Below are positions 1 to 6,740 of a stretch of 50,441 bases of DNA, one piece after another. Numbering within the stretch: position 1 is the stretch's first letter; each line of letters begins with the position of its first letter. The stretch comes from an uncultured Acetatifactor sp. GTDB lineage: Bacteria; Bacillota; Clostridia; Lachnospirales; Lachnospiraceae. The notes under the pieces were generated by a model, which was given only the letters and a program-made list of their open reading frames with translations, was not told the DNA's origin and did not search any database. Location of the stretch: NCBI GenBank assembly GCA_947625475.1, contig CANQOL010000022.1, positions 1 to 50,441 of the forward strand, given 5' to 3'. Made by a program: the position numbers and the translations under genes.

Positions 1-23
1 CATAAAGAAAAACTGTGTGATTG

Positions 24-50
24 GGAAGAGGTTTCGGCCTCTTCCTTTTA
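24..50 (+). terminator. Intrinsic terminator of a gene left of the window
   Basis: An 8-bp perfect stem (GGAAGAGG at 24-31 with CCTCTTCC at 38-45) encloses a 6-nt loop and is followed by TTTTA. It most likely ends a transcript entering from the left, so the permease at 128 probably starts a new transcript or depends on readthrough. Confidence 0.8.
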
Positions 51-127
51 GTTTGCCAACTATAATTTTACACTAACGATGACATACTGTGAATACAGTA
101 AACAATGACAGGAAGAAAGTGAGCGGT

Positions 128-2638
128 ATGCGTACATCAATTTTCCAATTAACAGTTTCGGGAGTCCTCAGAAGGAGAGGAGAGAGTCTGCTGACCCTGG
201 CGGCGCTGGCTATTTCCTTTGCCGCAGGGGTAGTGTCGCTGTCGCTGCTGGGCAGTATTTCCCAAACCAATGCGGAGTATAGGTATAACACCTATGGAGA
301 ATGGTACGGCGCAGTGATCACAGGCGCAAAGGAGGATGCAGAGTGGCTGTCAGAGAGGAACTGGATAGACGAGGTGGCGGCGGTTGTGCATTACGGCACT
401 GCCATTGCCGGGGGAAAGATTTACGGCTTTGGTGCAGTTGACGAGGCATACAGACGTATCGGACGGGTATATCTGGACGAGGGGCGCTGGCCACAGGCGG
501 AAAATGAGGCGGCCGTTGAAGCGGAGCTTCTTGAAAATCTTGGCTGTGAGCCTGTTTGCGGTCAGGAGATAACACTGGAATTATTCGGGAACACCGATGA
601 GGATACGGACAGAAATAAAACCGGTAAGATCGATATGATTTCGGGCGGTAATTATACCTTCACCGTAGTTGGAATTATTCACAATTACAGCAGTATCTGG
701 AACATCCGGAACATGCAGGGAAATCGAAACAATTTACCGGCGGTCAGTTTGGCGGTGACTGAGGCGGCAGGAGAGAACATCGTGAATCAGACGGCAAATA
801 GTTGGACGGCTGATTATGATATTTTCCCGATCCATCAGTTTTATTTCACTATCACCGCGGAGAGTCTGGACATTCAGAAAATGATTGAGATCAAAGAGTA
901 TATCGGCACACGAAGGCCCCTGTGGGGTGATGCCCAGCCGGTATACAACAGCGCGGCCTATCCGGAGCTGCTGGGAGGCAGTGCCGCGGAGGATATCTAT
1001 CAATTTATTATACTTGCGGTAACGGTTTTTGCTGTGCTGTGCATCTATATAATTCGGCTTCCCCGTCAAGTTCAGGCATACGCAGTGTTCAGGAGTATCG
1101 GCGCCTCCCGCTGGCAGCTTGCCGGACTTATTATCTGTGAGATGCTTATCCTGTGTGTGCCTGCCGCTGTGCTTGGCTGCGGGGCAGGAGCGCTGGCCAC
1201 CTGGAGCTCTCTGAAGTTTATTGTCTTCGGCGGAGCGGATGTAAAGATTCAAGTGGAGATACCTTGGGAAGAACTGCTGCGCATGGCGCTTTGGTGGTTT
1301 GGCGCCGCGGTACTGGCCCGTCTCGCTGTATTTTTTGCGGCGGTAAGTGTGCCGCTTACGGGTCGTTTCAGGCTCCGCGGAAGGAAATCACTTTTGTCCA
1401 AACGACTGCGCGGCGGACTCGTTCTTTTTTTGGGGGCCGTGGCCGCGTATGTATCCCTGTATTCTCTGTTAAGAGGAATGAATTGCTATAATGCAGCTGA
1501 AACATGGCGCGAATATCCGGATTTCAGAGTCTCGGCAAGAGAAAGTACAGGGCTGATATCAGAGAATGAGGTCAGGCTTTTTCAATCAATTCCCGGGATT
1601 GCGGAGGCGGATGGGTACAATGATCTCCCAGTGCAGGTGTCTTTTCCCGGATTGGAGGTTACAAATGTGAAGCTTTGGGCCGTGGACGGGGAAAGCTGGA
1701 CAAAACTGCTGCCATTTAAAAGCAAAACCGATAAGGAGGCATTCTGCCGGGGGGATTATGTATTTGTGATTCTTCCGGAGGATTCAGGGTCCGTTCCCGG
1801 AGGGGAGGTAAATATTTGTGTTCACAGCGGGGAAAATGGGACAGGCAGTCTTTTGCTGGATTTTTCTGCGGCGGCAAGATCCATTTCTCTCGCAAATGTT
1901 GGGGGGGCAAATAACCGTGGAAAGCCGATAGAGGCGTATGATTTGTTCTGTTCCCATGCGTTCGCAGCCAACGCACTTTCAACTATGGAAACGGGTGGGC
2001 GCTGGGGAAATCTGCGATCCGGTCAACCCTATGGCTTCGACAATGTTTTTATTGAGGCAAGCGGTCAGGCGAAGGATCTGTCCACAGATTTTGTCCTTGG
2101 AAATCTTGTCCGGGAGATGGGTTACGGCCTGTGGGACGATCATTTGGAATTTCAGGCTTATGTACAAGGCTACATGCACAGCCTGCTCCTGGCGGCGGCG
2201 GTAGGAATTTGCGTGGTACTGGTGGCTCTTATGATTATGGTCAGTGTTCTGTCACTGGAAGCCCAGGAGGATCGGAGACGTTTTACGCTGCTGCGGACAC
2301 TGGGAATGTCACAGAGAAGCATGAAAAAGATAGTTATAAAAAAGGCGGTTTCAAGAAGCGCAGCTGCCGTGGCGGCGGGCTGGGGAGGTTATCTGTTTTA
2401 CAGTGTATATCTCTCCCTGACAGGGATTATCCCGCTAGTATATGAGGAGTATGGGAGAGCATGGTATATTCTATACGAATTGCGCGGAGCTTTTGACCCT
2501 TTTGGACCCGTAAGATGCGTGGGCCTGTTTCTCAGTATGGCGGCGGTGCTCTTTTTGACGTTCACGCTTTCAAAGCGAAATTTTTTGAAGGGAGGCATGA
2601 ACAATGTCGGTGATATTGCAGGCGCGGGGATTATGTAA
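128..2638 (+). CDS. FtsX-family ABC transporter permease
   Basis: Predicted membrane permease of 836 residues belonging to the FtsX/MacB fold, which works with a cytoplasmic ATPase in export or mechanotransmission rather than import. An N-terminal helix (about residues 17-38) is followed by a large extracellular domain. A cluster of helices lies near residues 295-420, then a second ectodomain, then three helices in roughly the last 150 residues. The ATG at 128 is preferred over the upstream GTG at 89 because AGGAAG lies at 110-115. Its 3' end overlaps the start of a broken ABC ATPase gene by 35 bp, the usual order for such pairs. Since that ATPase has lost its Walker A motif, this permease is probably without its native partner. 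Base composition looks less GC-rich than the centre of the window. The substrate is unknown. Confidence 0.85.
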   Translation: MRTSIFQLTVSGVLRRRGESLLTLAALAISFAAGVVSLSLLGSISQTNAEYRYNTYGEWYGAVITGAKEDAEWLSERNWIDEVAAVVHYGTAIAGGKIYGFGAVDEAYRRIGRVYLDEGRWPQAENEAAVEAELLENLGCEPVCGQEITLELFGNTDEDTDRNKTGKIDMISGGNYTFTVVGIIHNYSSIWNIRNMQGNRNNLPAVSLAVTEAAGENIVNQTANSWTADYDIFPIHQFYFTITAESLDIQKMIEIKEYIGTRRPLWGDAQPVYNSAAYPELLGGSAAEDIYQFIILAVTVFAVLCIYIIRLPRQVQAYAVFRSIGASRWQLAGLIICEMLILCVPAAVLGCGAGALATWSSLKFIVFGGADVKIQVEIPWEELLRMALWWFGAAVLARLAVFFAAVSVPLTGRFRLRGRKSLLSKRLRGGLVLFLGAVAAYVSLYSLLRGMNCYNAAETWREYPDFRVSARESTGLISENEVRLFQSIPGIAEADGYNDLPVQVSFPGLEVTNVKLWAVDGESWTKLLPFKSKTDKEAFCRGDYVFVILPEDSGSVPGGEVNICVHSGENGTGSLLLDFSAAARSISLANVGGANNRGKPIEAYDLFCSHAFAANALSTMETGGRWGNLRSGQPYGFDNVFIEASGQAKDLSTDFVLGNLVREMGYGLWDDHLEFQAYVQGYMHSLLLAAAVGICVVLVALMIMVSVLSLEAQEDRRRFTLLRTLGMSQRSMKKIVIKKAVSRSAAAVAAGWGGYLFYSVYLSLTGIIPLVYEEYGRAWYILYELRGAFDPFGPVRCVGLFLSMAAVLFLTFTLSKRNFLKGGMNNVGDIAGAGIM

Positions 2639-3038
2639 GATATACAGGACATCCTCCGGCGATGTGCGGGCGCTGAAGGGGGTGGAATTACAACGTGAAG
2701 GCAAACATCTGCATGCCCCTGAAGCTGGACGGCAAAAACCGGATGAAGCTTTTTTTGAAGAGGTCACCCAGACATTGGGCATCCGGGGCAAGCTGCGCAA
2801 ATATCCCGGTGAGTTGTCCGGAGGCGAACAGCAAGAGAGCCGCCATCGCGTGGTATCTAAATTTAGAAGCAATAGGAAGCTATATGCGTATGATCTGGAA
2901 ACCCATAAGGCCCTCTGTCAGCCCTTTTTCGGAACCGGATTGGTGATCTGTCCCCAGGGCGGCCGCTTGTACATTACCGTGACGGGAGATGGGCAGACGG
3001 CATTGTATCGGATACAGACCGGTTCCGCGGAAGGATAG
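2604..3038 (+). pseudogene. Decayed ABC transporter ATPase, fused to an unrelated C-terminal fragment
   Basis: The frame opens with a good ABC-ATPase start (MSVILQARGLCKIYRTSSG, then VRALKGVEL) behind an AGGGAGG site. The Walker A and Q-loop region is missing: at about 2685 the text jumps to material that in the next frame reads YNVKANICMPLKLDGK. Near the A-run at 2735-2740 the family reading returns to the first frame as PDEAFFEEVTQTLGIRGK and the signature LSGGEQQ. Just after that, the expected QQRAAIA continues only in the other frame (KRAAIAW). So there is one internal deletion and at least two frameshifts. Walker B, the D-loop and the H-loop are absent. The last 50-60 codons (KLYAYDLETHKAL to TALYRIQTG) are not ATPase-like and resemble one blade of a beta-propeller from another gene. 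It is almost certainly non-functional. Confidence 0.8.
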
Positions 3039-3142
3039 GAGGATTGAGGATGACGCGGGATATTTGCCCGCCGGTATGCCGGAAATTAAATTTTCCTGCC
3101 TGAAATCAAATTTTGTGGGTTGAAAATGTTCTTGGAGTAATA

Positions 3143-3171
3143 TTGTATTTTCCCCTTTCACATGATAAAAT
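3143..3171 (+). promoter_or_regulatory. Sigma-A type promoter of the Rpn-like gene
   Basis: TTGTAT at 3143-3148, a 17-bp spacer and TAAAAT at 3166-3171, about 35 bp before the start codon. Just upstream (about 3081-3116) lie two similar AT-rich copies (GAAATTAAATTTTC and GAAATCAAATTTT), the first being part of a GGAAA...TTTCC inverted repeat. Confidence 0.6.
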
Positions 3172-3205
3172 AAAAGCGAAGGCAACGGGAGGAAGGTGAT
3201 GGTGC

Positions 3206-3838
3206 ATGAATGAAGTGACGGCAAGCGAGATTGCCCAGAATCTTGATGTGGCAGATGAAAAGGCAAAATATGATGCCTCGGCAAGAAAGCTTGTTGCGCA
3301 GAAGTCTGTACTGGCCTACATCCTGAAGAGTGCCTTGGACGAATTCGCAGATATTCCGGTGAAGCAGATTGCCGAGGAATTTATAGAGGGAACGCCGCAA
3401 GTCAGTGAAGCGGCTGTCCACCAGGATCATCCGGATGCCGTAAGTTCTGGAGAATCGAAGGAAATGCTGAACGGCAGCGACCGGATTGAGGGGATGCCCA
3501 CAGAGGATATCGCTGTCAGAGAGGGCACCGTAAGATATGATATCCGTTTTCTGACCCGGGTGCCGGGCGGAGATGACCGGATGGAGATTATTGTGAATGT
3601 GGAGGTTCAGAGCCGGGATACTGAGGTAACAGAGGAAATCAGTAGGGAGGTGAGTCAGGTGTGTAATCTGAGTACGGGAATTTATGATAAAGGTATCCAA
3701 GAAGGTAAGCGTGAGGGGGCATTAGAGATTCTTTTTGGTCTTGTAAAAGACAACCTGCTTTCTATTGCGGATGCGGCAAAGCGGGCGAACATAGAGCGTT
3801 CTGTGTTTGAGAAGGAATATATGGCGCATATAAAGTAA
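3206..3838 (+). CDS. Rpn-family (transposase_31-like) PD-(D/E)XK nuclease, internally deleted
   Basis: Protein of 210 residues matching the Rpn / PD-(D/E)XK nuclease family transposases common in Clostridia, which are DNA endonucleases proposed to promote recombination or act in phage defence. The N-terminal half contains the usual SVLAYILKSALDEF and EEFIEGTPQVS segments, a GMPTEDIAVREGT motif, YDIRF (active-site Asp) and IIVNVEVQ (E-x-Q). The family normally continues for about 90 further residues. Here VEVQSRD runs straight into TEVTEEISREVSQVCNLS, which is the family's late segment, and then GIQEGKREGALEI. This suggests an in-frame internal deletion. A strong GGGAGGAAGG site lies at 3188-3197. 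The catalytic core residues survive but the fold is probably incomplete, so activity is doubtful. Confidence 0.75.
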   Translation: MNEVTASEIAQNLDVADEKAKYDASARKLVAQKSVLAYILKSALDEFADIPVKQIAEEFIEGTPQVSEAAVHQDHPDAVSSGESKEMLNGSDRIEGMPTEDIAVREGTVRYDIRFLTRVPGGDDRMEIIVNVEVQSRDTEVTEEISREVSQVCNLSTGIYDKGIQEGKREGALEILFGLVKDNLLSIADAAKRANIERSVFEKEYMAHIK

Positions 3839-3853
3839 CAAGGATAGGCAAGG

Positions 3854-3895
3854 AGAACCGCAGGCTGCTGAATGGAGCGTCTGCGGTTCTTTTAG
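3854..3895 (+). terminator. Intrinsic terminator after the Rpn-like gene
   Basis: A 10-bp perfect stem, AGAACCGCAG (3854-3863) with CTGCGGTTCT (3881-3890), a 17-nt loop and a TTTT run. Confidence 0.85.
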
Positions 3896-4025
3896 CATGA
3901 GAACATTTAATGGTACGTGTTCTTACGGCATGGGAAGCCGCCGTGTACTGAACGGACGCACGGTGGTGTAAGTGTAACTTTTCCTATTTTTGGCGGACTA
4001 ATAGGGAAAGAGGAGGTATTTGTTT

Positions 4026-4289
4026 ATGACGAATAAGAATCAGGATAAGGATGAAAACCTTCACAGTCTGTTGAACCGCACAGATCAGAGCGCCGCCGGG
4101 CCAAAGAGAAAAAGGAAGTCTGTCATCTGCGCGGCGGCTTTGGTGTGCGGCCTGTGTCTTGCGGCGGCACTTGGCGTCGGTATCTGGCAGTCCGGTTTGC
4201 CGGGCCGGTTTCCCGGCCCGGGGAAAGGGAGCTATTTCAGTGTGCCTCCCCGCTCGGAATATTTTTCCTCGCAGTATTTGCAGCGGTAA
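4026..4289 (+). CDS. Small single-pass membrane protein, probably a truncated gene
   Basis: Reading frame of 87 residues with a strong AGGAGG at 4011-4016, nine bases before the ATG. A hydrophilic, basic N-terminus (to about residue 36, ending PKRKRKS) precedes one hydrophobic helix (VICAAALVCGLCLAAALGVG). This is the layout of an anti-sigma factor or a signal-anchored protein. Downstream of the helix the frame enters a GC-rich hairpin and then runs antisense through the last 58 bp of pyrI, so residues after about 60 are probably not original. I read it as the 5' end of a larger gene cut off beside the pyrimidine operon. No family is recognised. Confidence 0.45.
   Translation: MTNKNQDKDENLHSLLNRTDQSAAGPKRKRKSVICAAALVCGLCLAAALGVGIWQSGLPGRFPGPGKGSYFSVPPRSEYFSSQYLQR
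4200..4221. other. Perfect GC-rich hairpin downstream of pyrI
   Basis: CCGGGCCGG (4200-4208) pairs with CCGGCCCGG (4213-4221) around TTTC, which is a GAAA tetraloop on the minus strand. It sits about 10 bp past the pyrI stop, so it could stabilise or end the pyrBI mRNA. No T-run follows on either strand, so it is not a classical intrinsic terminator. Confidence 0.5.
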
Positions 4290-4675
4290 ATTTCCTTCTG
4301 CTCGTCCGCCAGCACAAAGATGTGGGGAAGTCCCTGCTCGATGGAGGTAATGCACCGGGGATTCCTGCATTTGATTACGTTCCTGATCTGCTTTGGCAGC
4401 TCTAAGTCCCGTTTGTCCACGATTTCCCCGTCCTTGATCACGTTGACGGTGATATTGTGGTCGATGAAGGCCAGCACGTCCAGATCCAGCAGATTGATGT
4501 CACATTCCACCTTGAGAATATCCTTTTTGCCCATTTTGTTGCTGCGGGCGTTTTTGATGATGGCCACCGTGCAGTCCAGCTTGTCCAGCTGCAGATGTTC
4601 ATAGAGAGAAAGGGATTTTCCGGCCTTGATGTGGTCCAGCACAAAGCCCTCTTCGATTTTGCCTACGTTCAGCAT
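4232..4675 (-). CDS. pyrI: Aspartate carbamoyltransferase regulatory subunit
   Basis: Protein of 147 residues, the usual length for PyrI. It binds nucleotide effectors and holds the catalytic trimers of aspartate transcarbamoylase together, the second step of pyrimidine synthesis. The N-terminal allosteric domain begins MLNVGKIEEGFVLDHI. The C-terminal zinc domain shows the four ligands Cys103, Cys108, Cys132 and Cys135 (CRNPRC and CKYC). AAAGGAGG precedes the ATG. It follows pyrB on the same strand with a 97-bp gap containing a GGCCCC/GGGGCC hairpin, so the two are probably cotranscribed. Confidence 0.95.
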   Translation of the reverse strand: MLNVGKIEEGFVLDHIKAGKSLSLYEHLQLDKLDCTVAIIKNARSNKMGKKDILKVECDINLLDLDVLAFIDHNITVNVIKDGEIVDKRDLELPKQIRNVIKCRNPRCITSIEQGLPHIFVLADEQKEIYRCKYCEEKYSERGGTLK

Positions 4676-4772
4676 CAGATATGCCTCCTTTACAGTTAAG
4701 TGAAAGTCCGTCTGCCATGCTCAGGCCCCGCCGGGGCCCGGGCGGCCGCCAGCTTAAAGCGGTTTGGCCGGA

Positions 4773-5693
4773 TCAGGTCTGGGGTGCCAGCCCCAGCAGA
4801 GTGAGAATCAGGGCCTGGCGCACATATACGCCGTACTGAGCCTGCTTAAAGTAGGCGGCTCTCGGGTCCTCGTCCACCTCCACGGAGATTTCATTGACTC
4901 TGGGCAGGGGGTGGAGCACCAGCATATCGGGCCTGGCCAGGGCCATCTTGGCCTTGTCCAGTATGTAGAAATCCTTCAGGCGCACATAATCCTCCTCGTT
5001 GAAAAAGCGTTCCTTCTGGACTCTGGTCATATAGAGCAGATCCAGCTGGGGCATAATATCCTCCAGGCTCATGTATTCCTCGTAGGGAATTTCCCTGGCC
5101 CGGAGCATGTCCGTGATATAGTCGGGAACCTTCAGTTCCTCGGGGGAGATGAAGATAAACCGGATATCCGGGTAGCGCACCAGGGCGTGGATCAGGGAGT
5201 GGACGGTGCGGCCGAACTTCAGGTCTCCGCACAGGCCGATGGTGAAGCCTCCCAGACGGCCCTTCAGGCTGCGGATGGTCAGCAGGTCCGTCAGGGTCTG
5301 GGTGGGATGCTGGTGCCCGCCGTCCCCGGCGTTGATCACGGGGATCCCGGATTTTTCCGCCGCCACCATGGGAGCGCCTTCCTTGGGGTGGCGCATGGCG
5401 CAGATATCCGCATAGCAGGAGATGATGCGGATGGTGTCGGACACACTCTCGCCCTTGGAGGCAGAGGAGGAGGCCGCGTCGGAGAAGCCGATGACTCTGC
5501 CGCCGAGGCGGGTCATGGCGGACTCAAAGCTGAGGCGCGTCCGGGTGCTGGGCTCGTAAAAGCAGGTGGCCAGGATCTTGCCCTCGCAGGCGTGGGCGTA
5601 CTTCTCCTTGTGTTTTTCAATGTCGCCGGCCAGATCGAACAGCCGGTCCAGCTCCTTTGTGGTGAAATCCAGTGGACTCATCAGATGTCTCAT
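4773..5693 (-). CDS. pyrB: Aspartate carbamoyltransferase catalytic subunit
   Basis: Catalyses carbamoyl phosphate + L-aspartate to N-carbamoyl-L-aspartate plus phosphate in de novo pyrimidine synthesis. With the start at 5693 the protein has 306 residues, close to the 311 of E. coli PyrB. The carbamoyl-phosphate motif STRTRLSFE is at about 49-57, the active-site Lys loop ASSSASKGE at about 74-82, HPTQTLTDL at 129-137, and HPLPRV near the C-terminus. The frame is open further upstream to 5825, but that stretch encodes the terminator region and has no homology. GGAAGG lies 11 bases before the chosen ATG. An intrinsic terminator between the nitroreductase gene and this start may act as an attenuator. 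Confidence 0.95.
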   Translation of the reverse strand: MRHLMSPLDFTTKELDRLFDLAGDIEKHKEKYAHACEGKILATCFYEPSTRTRLSFESAMTRLGGRVIGFSDAASSSASKGESVSDTIRIISCYADICAMRHPKEGAPMVAAEKSGIPVINAGDGGHQHPTQTLTDLLTIRSLKGRLGGFTIGLCGDLKFGRTVHSLIHALVRYPDIRFIFISPEELKVPDYITDMLRAREIPYEEYMSLEDIMPQLDLLYMTRVQKERFFNEEDYVRLKDFYILDKAKMALARPDMLVLHPLPRVNEISVEVDEDPRAAYFKQAQYGVYVRQALILTLLGLAPQT

Positions 5694-5783
5694 AGAGATA
5701 GATACCTTCCTTCCGTCCCGGATGGGACATTTTGTTCCCGCGGGCAATGAGCCGGGTGCGGGCATGGCTTGTGACGGCAGAAA

Positions 5784-5818
5784 GCCAAAAGAAAAGCCGA
5801 AGGGCCGGGGCCCTTCGA
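5784..5818 (-). terminator. Terminator or attenuator upstream of pyrB
   Basis: On the minus strand an 8-bp perfect stem (CGAAGGGC / GCCCTTCG, plus positions 5798-5805 and 5810-5817) with a 4-nt loop is followed by a T-rich run (GCTTTTCTTTT). It lies just past the nitroreductase stop and 90 bp before the pyrB start. No clear sigma-A promoter is visible between it and pyrB, so it may control readthrough into pyrBI. Confidence 0.75.
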
Positions 5819-5825
5819 CTGACAC

Positions 5826-6410
5826 TTATCCTTTGGCGGGATTCTGAGAGGAAAACTCTCCCTGGGGGAGTTCACCGGAAAAGAGAAGCAGTTCCTCCAC
5901 GGGCTTTCTGCGGGGCGCTGCAGGAGACTGGGCGGGATATCCCACGGCGATCAGGGCCACCAGATCCCTCTCCTGGGGAATCTGCAGCAGGGCAGCCGCC
6001 TTTTCCACATCAAACAGTCCCATAATGACTGAGCCGAGCCCCTGCTCATAGGCGGCAAGACAAAAAGCCTCGGAAGCGGCGCCGGCGTCGAACATCTGCC
6101 AGGAATCCCCCCGGACGGTGCTGTAGGAACCGTCCCGCTCAAAACCGCTGCGTCCCTTGATGACCGTGACTGCCATCACCACAGGGGCATTGCGGATGAT
6201 ATCTCCGTTGGGAGGAAACAGAGAGGTACATTGGGCCAGCTGTTCCTTCAGCGGCCCCTCCACCGCGATATAGCGGACGATCTGAGTGTGCTTCCAGCTG
6301 GGAGCGTAGGACGCGGCGGTCACAATGTCGCTGATCAGCTGGTGTGACACCGGCTGATCGGTGTATGAGCGGATGCTCCTGCGTCCCATGATACATTCTT
6401 TGGCTGTCAT
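5826..6410 (-). CDS. Nitroreductase-family FMN-dependent oxidoreductase
   Basis: Protein of 194 residues of the NfsA/NfsB-like flavoprotein fold, normally a homodimer binding FMN and using NAD(P)H to reduce nitro compounds, quinones or flavins. The N-terminal MGRRSIRSYTDQPV is the typical FMN-phosphate binding start. SYAPSWKHTQ and the later QGLGSVIMGLFD followed by VALIAVGYP are also family hallmarks. AGGAGG sits seven bases before the ATG. Its physiological substrate cannot be told. It shares strand and possibly a transcript with pyrBI downstream. The ATG overlaps the stop of a short upstream ORF (ATGA), suggesting coupled translation. Confidence 0.9.
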   Translation of the reverse strand: MTAKECIMGRRSIRSYTDQPVSHQLISDIVTAASYAPSWKHTQIVRYIAVEGPLKEQLAQCTSLFPPNGDIIRNAPVVMAVTVIKGRSGFERDGSYSTVRGDSWQMFDAGAASEAFCLAAYEQGLGSVIMGLFDVEKAAALLQIPQERDLVALIAVGYPAQSPAAPRRKPVEELLLFSGELPQGEFSSQNPAKG

Positions 6411-6481
6411 GCGGATCCCTCCTTTTGTTCTGCAGCCCTATCCATCAAATTTTTCTTATTGCAGCGCCGCCAGGCGCACAT
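6407..6481 (-). CDS. Possible 24-residue leader ORF of the nitroreductase gene
   Basis: Within the predicted 5' untranslated region, an ATG at 6481 opens 24 codons beginning MCAWRRCNKKNL and ends at a TGA that overlaps the nitroreductase ATG as ATGA. The peptide has two Cys, three Arg and one Trp near its start, and a GCGCC-TGGC-GGCGC hairpin covers those codons. It has no strong ribosome binding site, so its translation is uncertain. Confidence 0.3.
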   Translation of the reverse strand: MCAWRRCNKKNLMDRAAEQKEGSA

Positions 6482-6516
6482 GGAATCAAAAGTCCACAGA
6501 TGTCTTTCCTCTGGAC

Positions 6517-6545
6517 ATTGTACCACAAGATGTAGTGGGATGCAA
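6517..6545 (-). promoter_or_regulatory. Sigma-A type promoter of the nitroreductase transcript
   Basis: On the minus strand TTGCAT (plus 6540-6545), a 17-bp spacer and TACAAT (plus 6517-6522). The start of transcription would fall near 6510, giving a 5' leader of about 100 nt. Confidence 0.65.
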
Positions 6546-6740
6546 AGGCTTTTTGAGGGAAAAGGGCACAATTTTGTCGGGGGAAAAAGACACATTTTTT
6601 TCACAAAGTAAACAATATTTTGTAACAAATAAAGGATATAGTGAATTTAAGGATCGGGAAGGAAGAAAAGGGCCCGGTTCGTCTCAGGCAGAGGAAATGT
6701 TTCACAAATGGGACTGCAAATAAAAAAGGAGATGTGAATC
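6546..6740. other. Non-coding, AT-rich region upstream of htrA
   Basis: The gap between the divergent nitroreductase and htrA genes (6411-6740) holds the nitroreductase leader and promoter and then this AT-rich stretch, with runs around 6570-6650. It presumably carries the htrA promoter. I could not identify a convincing -35/-10 pair with correct spacing, and I see no other gene. Confidence 0.5.
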
